Assembly: GCA_038093975.1 (NCBI GenBank)
Contig: JBBPTG010000004.1
Location: forward strand, 496,001-560,000
From: Chalciporus piperatus
Taxonomy: Eukaryota; Basidiomycota; Agaricomycetes; Boletales; Boletaceae
Direction of reading: 5' to 3'
Length of the DNA stretch: 64,000 bases
Shown here: piece after piece, positions 54,726 through 64,000 of the stretch
Numbering within the stretch: the stretch's first letter is position 1
Layout: each line of letters begins with the position of its first letter
Notes under the pieces: generated by a model
What the model was told of the DNA's origin: nothing
The model's input: only the letters and a program-made list of their open reading frames with translations
Database searches by the model: none
Made by a program: the position numbers and the translations under genes

Positions 54726-57685
54726 TCAGCAGGAAGTGTTGCGCTCGGTGGGTTTCACGGTGGGTCTCCAAGGGCTCTGGGGGTCCAAGTTTAGACTTGC
54801 GAGCGTGCCGTTGAGATCATGGATAGAGTCTTGCTCTTCGTGGGCATCATGACGGGTTGCGCGTCCCTGAGAAGAAGTCTGGCTCGAGTTGGGTCGAGAA
54901 ACGGGTTCTGGACGGCAATTGGAGCGGCTGGGCTCAAACGACCGAGTAGAGTTGTCGAAGTAGGCGCCATATTGCCCAGAGGAATTCGGTGCCCGCGAAG
55001 AACCGTTAGGCCGCTCGCTCACGTTGGGTTTGGCTTCCAGCAAACCCGAGTCAAATCGCGGAGGGTATTGGTTCATCGTTTGCAACAGCGCGTTTGCAAC
55101 TAGCATATCTTCGGAGCCCCTTCTACGATCGTTGATCATGTAGGCGTTAGGATCGGGCGAGAACGGCGAGAAGGACGAATGAAGGTGGGGTCTGATAGGG
55201 TGTTGCTGTTCCGAGGTCTCCGGGCCCATCGGCGAACGCACCGAGAACGGAGCAGAGTAAGACTCGTACAACATCTGTGCGTTGGCCGCTTCACCTCTGA
55301 ATTGGTTCGCTTGGAATGGCCGCAACCTGTCCTCTGAAACAGTGTTACCTCCAGAGTCGGACAGAGGCGCCGCAGCTGTCTCAGGGCCATTGGCTCCGTT
55401 CGAACCACTGTTGTTCAGCTTCCGTAGAAGCTGGAGTGCCTGGTCAGGCGACAGAGATAATTGCATTGAGGCAAGCTGTGCTTGTAACTGTGCCTGAAAT
55501 TGCGCCTGAAGGGTGGCCGCCTGTGCCGCCTGCGCAGCAGCTTGGGCTGCTTTGTCTGGAGAATAGATGAGGAGGGATCATGGCGAAGAGTGTCAAGTAC
55601 TTACATTGACTCCTACCCCAGCTCAACCGAATCCTACTTCCACCGATCGGGAAGCCTTGCATTTTCTCGATGGCTTTCTCCGCGTCAACCTTGCGGACAA
55701 ACTGCACGAAGCCGCAGTGCTTTCCGACAGGAACTTTTACCTGTGTTACACATGAGTAGACGAACTTGGACCCGAACACGGTACCCTTACATAGTGGATA
55801 TCCCCGAAGGGAGCAAAGAACGTACGCAATGTCTCCTCAGATATCAGAGGAGACAAGCCTCCAACAAACACGGTCGTGTTGTACGGATCCGTGGAGGTGA
55901 GTTGTTCGCCATTCGGTCCTATCATGTTCCCGAGTATTGCACGTGCTTGGGCGTGGTGTTTCCACGATTCTTCTGAGATCATGTAACGTGGTAACGTACC
56001 CTCATGAGAGTCTTGTGCAAAACCCGAGGTGATCGATGAAATACCGGAAAGATTGTTTCCCTTCGTCGCGGGACCATATTGCTGTGCGCCTTGAGCGTTG
56101 TGGGCTAGACCAAGCATGTCGTCTGAAGACGCGGAGGTCAGAGCACCAGACGACATGCTTGTGCTGGATCCGGAGCCCAGAGAAGGAACGGAACCAGAGC
56201 CGCTGGTGTTGAGTGAGGAACCAGAGCCAGAGGGGCCAACAGGGGTCCCAGCAGATGTCGAAGAGGGAGACCCTCCACTTCCCGAGGTGGCCATCGGTGA
56301 GGAGACACTTCTGACCTGATTACCATTCGGTATGGGTATAGACACCGACAAGTTGTCGCTCCTCAAATCGACGTTGCGGGCGTTGACAGGCGAAGGAACC
56401 AAAGGAACCTCCAAAGATACCTGCGGGGGCTTGAACTTTGCCGTTGCGGGAGATATGCGCACTGTGATGCCATAGAATCAAAATCAATGACGAAGATTCA
56501 AGTGGGAGGAACGCACTTGGCCGAGAAAGACAATACAAGCCATGCATCTCGATCAATGCACGCTGCTGGTCTGCCTCATCGGTGAATCTGTAGCGTATAT
56601 TTTTAGTAACTTGTGGCCGAGACGCAACTGCTTGCTCACCTTACGAAGCCATACCCTTTGGACACACCAGTAACCGGATCCAGCATAATCTTCGCACTCT
56701 TGCAGCTAAGGAAGGGACGGATAAATTTGGGTTCGCGGTCGTTCCGTAAGCCGAGAACTGGATTCCGGAAGACTGCCACTAGGTCCGAGTTGGATGTTTC
56801 AGGAGCAAGGTCGCCAACAAAAATACTATATTCCTTCGGGTACTGCTGTTGAGCCGGAGAGACGATTACACCGGGGGTGGTCAGAGCAGAGGTGATGGAG
56901 CTGGGAATCAGCGACGCCCAATTGAGCACGAATGGTTTGTTAGAGTTGGGCATCGTGACGGGCTGCGCGCCGCCATTGCCGCTGGCCTGGCCGAGTACCG
57001 ATGCTGCGACGGAAGGAGATGGGAATGTCAGGAAGCAGTAGCCGGGGTTGTTGGCTTGTTGACCAGAGGCGTCGGAGGGGCCAGAGGGAACCTTGATGTT
57101 GACGGGATCCCAACCCATCAAGGTACAGACCTGTTTTGCGTATTCTTCGTCCATCCACAGCTCGAGGTCGCCCCACCAGAGGGTTGAAAGGAGGAGAGCG
57201 AAGTTGGGGTTGCTCGACGAGGCAGGCGTGGCTGAGGCAGGCAACTGATGATCGCGGGGAGATTGGATGGTTTGACGAATGTGTGAACTCTCCCGCTCGA
57301 CGTCGGAAGGAAAGATGTGATAGGATGAATGAGCGAGATGAAGGGCGGGAGGAGGAGCGGCGGAGACGGCGGGGGAGGGTGAGTGATGGTTGGTGGAAGA
57401 GAAGCGTTGAAGTTGGGAAGCGGAGAAAGACATAGCATGCCTATTGGATACAGCCGACCAGCCGTCCGGTTGGGGGAAAGGGCTGAATTCCTTGTCCTGT
57501 GAGTGCATTCCATAGCGCGGGATTGCGGAGTTGGCCGGGTGTGCGGTCAAGCCGTTGGAGAGGCGTCGATCAGTCGATGCTGTAAGGCTGGCAGAGGTAG
57601 ATGAATATGGCGCATTGATTCGATCGACGTCTATACTTGAGCGAGCTTGGCCAAGACCGAGATCATGGGACTCGAGACGGGACAT
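54726..57685 (-). CDS. NAM8: Nam8/Ngr1-type RNA-binding protein, three RRMs
   Basis: RNA-binding protein related to yeast Nam8/Ngr1 and TIA-1/TRNAU1AP. Exons 57685-56640, 56587-56517, 56461-55791, 55740-55605 and 55555-54726 give 917 residues. RRM1 starts with the family's LWWGDLELWMDEEYAKQVCTLMGW. RRM2 has [56 protein letters not shown] with an insert of about 25 residues after the first helix. RRM3 has NTTVFVGGLSPLISEETLRTFFAPFGDIHYVKVPVGKHCGFVQFVRKVDAEKAIEKMQG. An Ala/Gln-rich helix (AAQAAAQAAQAATLQAQFQAQ) then a disordered tail follow. The frame through the 27 bases at about 56003-55977 is read as coding, not intron. Confidence 0.93.
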
Positions 57686-58663
57686 TTGGATCAGGAAGGG
57701 AGGACGATGGGGATGAACCCGAAAGGAGTTTGTGATGAGAGAGGAGATGCCTCTTTCAAATAACAGAGAAAAAACGATGAAAAACTAGCGATTAACTGCT
57801 GCTGAGACGACGATCGAAAGCGAGTAAGGAAGACGGAAAAACACGGGAGGATAGCAATGCAATGCGATATGAGCGAGATGGTAGCGAGAGAGTCTTTAGG
57901 CGAGGCTAAGATAAGGGGACTCGTGAACGTGAATGGATGGGGGAGAGGTCGCTCGGGGAGAGGGAAGGAGCTGACGAAAAATAAAATAAAATCGATTAGA
58001 AGACAAAAACCTCGCGGAGAGTCTGCGGTCGGAGTTTACCGTCGATCGGACTGTCATGTCTTGGATATATCTCTGGGCTCTCCAGCGATGCAAAAAGGGA
58101 ACAGAACCGTTCCGAGGGATACCGGCGCACGAGTGTGGCATGATCTGAAAGAGTATACCCGGTATGACGGTGGCCCATCTCATATCATTTCATCGACTAT
58201 GCTCGATTAGGCTCACAATGGGGAACATACTCACTGGTTGCTGTCCCGGAATGTCGAACAATGGCAGGGCTCGACCTGTACGCCTGGTAGTACGCATTGT
58301 TCTCTGTGATCGACGTACCTGGACAGTCGAAGAAGCATCGTTTTTTTTTTCCTTTTGTGGGTCCATATGGATCCCAATGTGGCTGTGTGGATCACCCGCT
58401 GCCGTGATCCCACTGCGCTGAGACACGGACACGGATATGATATAATAATATATGGAGCTATATGGACAGCGAGTCAGAGTATACCATCGGTTGTCATTGA
58501 TGCTGGTATTACTAGCAATACTACTGTCGAGACTCATCGAAACGCACTCCGGGGATGGGGAATATGCATTACATAATCAGGACCATATTCTCGCACGTCC
58601 CGCAAAACACGACCTTGACTAGACCCTCTCTTCGCTGGCGGAGGGCTGTTTTAAATTTAAGCC
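57686..58663. other. Bidirectional upstream region, three-RRM / RasGAP genes
   Basis: Nearly 1 kb between divergent genes. It contains a T11 run near 58340 and an AT-rich spot (58440-58460). No supported gene. Confidence 0.5.
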
Positions 58664-61600
58664 ATGCCTATCCGCCGACCATCCGCGTCTGCTGGCCATG
58701 CCTCATCCGCGCAACCCACCTCCAGAGCCCACAGAAGCAACGATTCCCACCACGCACTCGGGAATGGCCTCACTCAACCACCATCCATCGCCTACTCAGC
58801 TGCTTCCGCTACTCCTCAGCAGAAAAACGTGCAGGCTCTGATTAACAGAATTAAGAACAAGGTCCGTGTCATTTTACACGCAGTCACCGACCTCACCATC
58901 TCCGACACTCATCTCTACACAGCTGCCCATAAACTCTGGCCTTGCCTTGGATGTAGTCGAGGGTGATCCAGCAACTCAAGGCGCTGTCGATGCCCTCGTC
59001 GATCTCTCCCACGATTCACTCGATATCATAGCATGGTCCCTGAGCGAGCTCCTCGAACGACTCGCAAAGGTCTGTATCTGCATCCCTCTCTCCTCCCATA
59101 CTTGCTCACGGACACGCCGCATCAGCAAGTCGACGCGACTGGTTCAATGACAACGGAGGCGCTTCAATCTCAACTTTTTGTTCTCAAAATTCTCTCTGTC
59201 GCAATGTCTGCCAGGTGGAACCAACAACACCAAGAAGAGCAGGCTAGACCGGCTTCACGTGCGAGCAAGCCGAGTTCAATCTCGGGACAGACACTCGGCA
59301 ATAACGAGTCTTCTCTCCCCTCAGCATCCGCATGGAACTCCAGGACTGCTCACAAACCGTCCTCGGAGTTCTCTGCTTCCACACCGCCTCTTCCTTCGGT
59401 AGATCTTTACCCTCTTGACGACAGTTGTGCCCGCTATATCTTAAGTGTCATGGTGCTTTACTTGCGGCAAACTGCCTCTCCTGAGAGTCGACTCATGTCT
59501 TCATCTAATCTGGCCCCTGATGCTTCCCTCCACGACTTCGAGTCTGTTGACATCCCTATCCCGATCCCCGACGAGTCTGCGACCGACGGACCGCTTCTAC
59601 CTCCGCATATCTCTCAAGGTCCGAAACCTCTCCTCAAATTCAAAACATCGGCCAATTCCTTCCAATCCTCGATCGCTCCCTCTGGACACTGGCGCTTCAA
59701 TCGCACGTTCCACTTCGAGCGGACCCATATGGCACTCGTCAAGTCTACGATGGCACTCAACGTCCTCATAAGCAAGTTCGCTGGTCGTATTGTCTATTGC
59801 TTATCTGCCTCGAATTGGGCTGTCGTTTTCCACCGTATTCGAACAAAAATCCACTATCTTGCGAATACGGCCGAGGACAACCCAGACACTGTCGATTTAC
59901 AACTTATGACCCACAGTGCACTAGACAGATCACGACTCGTCCAGGTTCTTCACGAACTATCCTCGCTTCTCGTAAACATGAAGAAGCAGGCTCAGGCAGC
60001 CGTCGCGATTCCACTTCGCATGGCCTTGTGGAATTGGGTCGAACTTTATCCCCATGAATATAACGAGGCTGTGCGCACTCGCGGAAAGCTGGAAGGTGCA
60101 CCCGAGCGAGTCTTTGATTTACTTTACCTCGCCAACGAGCCGGGCCGAGAGCGAGCTCTCTGGCCCACGCTCACAATCCTTTCTTGTCTATGGACTGATC
60201 GACTTAGTACCGATTATCAAACTGATGTCCACTCTCGAACTACGAACTTTATGCAGCTCCAAAAGTCTGCTGCACATCGCAAGGTATGTATCTTTGCTCC
60301 AGCAGGATATCGTCATTCATCACTTCAGCAGGACATTCGCTTTGTCGAGGATCTGATCCGTCACGTAAATACGCCTTCAAAGCTGTCCGATGTCGGATTT
60401 GTCTGTGCTATCGACATGTGCCGTGCAGGCTTCAGAATCTCGCCCGAGGGCGAGCTTCCCCTTAGACACATCGCTACGGATATAGCGCATGAGATCAAGG
60501 TACATATAATCCTTTGGACGTGCGCGTCACCTGATCCCTTCGTTCACTTGTAGACGTCCATCCTAGCTAGCGTAAAGCAAAAACCTTTCTGGGATTCATA
60601 TGAGGAGATCGACATCGGAACATATGCTGAAGCACTCGTTGCGGTATTCAGGTTCCTCCCGGAGGATGAATCAGTTCCACTTTTCGTCGCGTGCTTAGAG
60701 CCTGAGCGGTCGGATGCCGTCAAGATTTGTGCTATCAAAGCTGCATCGATACTTTCCTCCGAGGTACTTATTCTCATGTCCATCAGGAGGCAGGAGTTTC
60801 ACGCAATGTCTTCCAGGCAGCACGCCTCGTTTGGCAGCCTTCTATGGAGGGTCTCGGCAACATTATCGCAGCGAGATCCAGAAGGATTTACGAGGTAATC
60901 TCAATTCTACTTTTCTTCCAGACTCTTCCTCATCAGTGATGCCAGATGGCCGCAATTCGCCGCAGTGAAGTTGATTCAAATGGCAACGTCAGAAGGCCAG
61001 CAATCCGACCAAAAGCCAAGCGTTTCACTTCAGAAACACTCACAGACAAAGATCTTTTGCTTCTGGCTATTCTTACTTTGTGGCGCGCAGACAACAGCTT
61101 CTTTATGTCCCCGATAGATCAAGGGGGGTCCGTTGGGTTCCGACGCATCTGGGAATCCGAAGCGGATACTTCAGTAAAAATATCTTCTGCCGCAACTTTC
61201 CAATATGTCGTGGATATGTTCTTCCGTATGTCTCCCGATGATCCTGAACACCCGACATTCGAAGCCCGGTTGAAACAAACATTGTGAACGAATAACTACT
61301 GTCTCTATCCTGGCCCGAGCTGAACCCCTTGATAGGTCTACCTCATTGTTGTGCCAGGCCAAGAAACTCCTCATGACCAGGCTCGAACCCGATAGCCAAA
61401 GGCTTTGGATAAGTGTGTGTCATCAAGTGTTGGAAACGTACCATAGGAAGAGCCAGGTAAGCCCGCGGGTTAGGATGATTGTGGCAAGTTGCTCATACAG
61501 CATGTAGGGCGATCACGCAAAACGATTACAGTTAAACCCTGATCGTCTTCCGGCCTTTGCGCTGTGTGAAATAGCGTTCCTTGTTTCTCTCACCTCTGTG

Positions 61601-64000
61601 AACAGCGAAGTCTCGCAGCTTGCGGCGCAGGCTCTTCGCCTCATTGCACAGGCTGAGCGTCATCCAGAGGCTCCAGTAAACATGGGCCTCACTGAGGAAG
61701 AAAGGTCAAAGCGAAACCCTATTTATGAGCAGTTGGGCGATCCAAGCGTTGTCATCGTCGGTGAGTCGAAATCTGAGGGACGATTCACTGTGACTAATGA
61801 AGCATAGGTCGAATCCGTGAACAAAAGCGTGTACGAAAGTTGCTGCGCCTGGTTGCCTACACCTCCCCTATCAACATTGCCGTTTGGGAGGAGTGTTTCT
61901 GGAGATGGAGTGCGCTATCTGAATTTATCGTTCCAAATCCTCTCGCGTCCATCGCTGCATTCGACGAGATATATTTGGGCAAGCAAGAACAGAACCTGAC
62001 ACTTGAAGTGCTGAGCATCACCTCGATTACAAGTAGTCTATGCTAATATCCAGTACAGGAGAAATTCTTCCAATGGCGGAACCTCACCCTCTTCTTGGCG
62101 GCATTTGGTGGTGCAACTGTGCAGGAAGAGCATGAGCCTGGTGCATTAACCACAGTCATTCCTGCACAGTTTCTCCCTGATGAAATGCGTGTTCTGAAGG
62201 ATCCAGAAGAACTTGTCAACATCTTTATCGAGTTCCTCACAGCGGCGCTTGTCGACGATACCATCCGCGTACGCGAAGTGGCAAAGGAAGCTCTTGGCTC
62301 TGAGTTGAGCCCTCGTCTCTTTGCGAAGCTGTTCAAGCACCTTGACGAGTAAGACGGTCTGTTTTTGTTCGGGTTTTGTCTGAGCACATCTTCCCCCAGG
62401 ATCACACGTAACATCACGGAAGGTGCTGGATCAGAATTCAAAGAGGAATATGGTCTATTCCTTGACCAAGTGAGCATGTCCCTCCCTCTGAAAGTACGGT
62501 TGCTGATTAGTTTAAAAAGCTCATATCCGTGCTTAAACCTCTTGTTGACAACGCGCAAATGCCACCCGACGAGGCACTTGGTATTGACCTCGGATCGATG
62601 CTCTACATCCTTGCCGGTTTCATCACTCGATTCAACGACCCGGCCTCGTACCGCATTCGCATCAAGTATTGTGGTTTGGTTTGCAGTGTCTGCGAACGCA
62701 CGGACACGCTGACGTTGCGCAAGGACGATCTTTCGCGAAACCGAATCTTGGATGTCATTATGGAGTGGTTCCAAGATCCTATGATCGTAAGTTTCTCCCC
62801 TCGTACCTGTCGAACACTGTTTTCACACTGTCTCCGTCAGAACATGGAATCTGAAGCTATCCAACTTCAATATGACATCAACATGTCGGCTTTACGCACA
62901 GCCGTACACCTTCTTGACCGTCTCAAACTACAGTCCATCGACAATGCAGCGCACGATGGTGACGACTTGGGGCATGCGGTTGCGCGTTTGTTCCTCAGAT
63001 ACTCCCATGTTTTGTTAAGAGCTCTGGATCTATGCCAGTCAGAGCAATCCGTAAGTGCTTCTGCTTTGTATTAACCTTCACTCATGTTGGCTCTAGACCT
63101 CCGACAACATCTCTGATGTTCCTTCAGTTCAAAAAGTGAGCAGTTGTTCGTTAAACTCCATACACCGAGGCTAACCATGCCACAGAGGGTAGCCCCACAG
63201 AAAGATGATGTCCGGGAGCTTGTGATCAATGGGCTGTCTAACTTGGTCATGGCCAACTCTGAGAATGGCGTGAAGCATTGGATTACATTGGCCTATGATC
63301 CCGATCTCAGGAAACGTACGATCTTTGTTCATGTCTTTGCTCGCGTTCTTGGTAAGGGCACCAAGTTTGAGCCTCAGCGAAATCCAGAACTACAAGCTCG
63401 TCGAAATCAGTTGCGCGAGGCATGTCCGTTCAGCACCGCATGTGGCCTTGAGCTAACTTTTTTCCTATCTAGCTGGTCAAAGGGTCTGATGTAGGCTTCT
63501 TATTTTTGAGTTGAGGGTTATTTGCTTATGTTCGCTTAGATGGTGCTTGCTATGGTCATCTGTGAATGTTGTCCAGCAAATGAGGTCGACATGATGATCT
63601 CTGTGTTGATGAACATCTTCGACACCCGCGCATCTTTGGTAGCGTTGCTCAAGACCATGATAGACCGAGAAATAGCGCATACAGGTAACATCCTATCTCG
63701 ATGGCTTCTTCGGATGCTAACATCGAGTACAGCTAGCGACGCCGACCTCTTCCGCAGCAACTCGACCTGCACCAGATTCTTGTCGGCATTTGCGAGGATC
63801 CATGGTTACAATTATCTCCGTAGTCTCATCTTGCCGCTGATCAAGACCATGGCATCAATGCCTTCGGGGCATGCATACGATCTCGATCCTGCCAAAACTC
63901 CCAAGCACAAGTTGGAACAGAACCAGAGGGATGTAGAGTTCATTGCCTCGTCCTTCCTTGAGATTATCGGCTCTTCCGTGCCCGCGTTGCCACCGTAAGA
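58664..64000 (+). CDS. NF1: Neurofibromin/IRA-type Ras GTPase-activating protein, 5' part
   Basis: Negative regulator of Ras; the 3' part lies beyond the window. Nineteen exons are visible (first 58664-58861; last 63733-63994 before a GTAAGA donor), all in phase, about 1,476 codons. The N-terminal 1,300 residues are alpha-helical and neurofibromin-like, with FVEDLIRHVNTPSKLSDVGFVCAIDMCRAGFRI, LSNLVMANSENGVKHWITLAYDPDLRKRTIFVHVFARVL and ELVKGSDMVLAMVICECCPANEVDMMISVLMNIFDTR. The RasGAP domain then begins: SLVALLKTMIDREIAHT and ADLFRSNSTCTRFLSAFARIHGYNYLRSLI. The arginine in LFRSNS (about residue 1397) matches the arginine finger, so the protein should be active. One intron (63420-63472) has a GC donor and one exon has 18 bases. 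Confidence 0.94.

Noticed and set aside
55977..56003. GTACGT...CAG in the three-RRM gene as a possible 27-base intron
   Set aside because: Too short for any intron here (others are at least about 47 bases) and the frame is open through it, so I keep it as coding.

Overview
This window is nuclear DNA from a filamentous basidiomycete, most likely a mushroom-forming Agaricomycete. The evidence is dense spliced genes with introns of about 50-60 bases (GT-AG, often with a CTAAT/CTGAC-type branch site), serine/proline-rich proteins, and families typical of these fungi: a velvet factor with a split velvet domain, a double HMG-box regulator, a Whi3-type RNA-binding protein, a very large mitochondrial PPR protein and an RNF220-type ligase. 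I rebuilt the gene models by hand, following conserved protein blocks across splice sites and checking the reading phase of nearly every junction. No database search was possible, so names rest on recognised motifs.

Left part (1-26 kb). The first exon of a gene leaving the window is on the minus strand. Then come the complex I subunit NDUFA13, a double HMG-box protein, a GNAT acetyltransferase, the large PPR protein, a VelB-type velvet factor, an ArfGAP, the methylcrotonyl-CoA carboxylase beta subunit (leucine catabolism), the mismatch-repair and meiosis endonuclease MLH3, a small SBDS-fold Rtc3-like protein with its own TATA box, an RNF220-like E3 ligase, a 51-residue Tom7 split over four exons, and eIF3f.

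Middle (26-47 kb). Urease accessory protein UreF and the AFG1 ATPase are divergent, with only 52 bases between their start codons. A Whi3-like two-RRM protein, an acyl-protein thioesterase, two basidiomycete-type unknowns (one tail-anchored), a TB2/DP1/HVA22 (REEP/Yop1) ER-shaping protein with a long disordered tail, the splicing factor BUD31 and two more unknowns follow.

Right part (47-64 kb). A ten-exon glycerophosphodiester phosphodiesterase, a PlsC acyltransferase, a THYN1-like EVE-domain protein containing four consecutive micro-exons, a stomatin/SPFH protein, a Nam8/Ngr1-type three-RRM protein, and the 5' part of an NF1/IRA-type Ras GTPase-activating protein that runs off the end just after its arginine finger.

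This is a housekeeping and regulatory chromosome stretch. I see no transposon, biosynthetic cluster, CRISPR array, tRNA or rRNA gene, and I found no convincing previously undescribed system. The unusual signals concern gene structure: a start codon apparently split by an intron, a well supported GC-AG intron, runs of micro-exons, a very short bidirectional promoter, and two neighbouring genes that each look one base out of frame.
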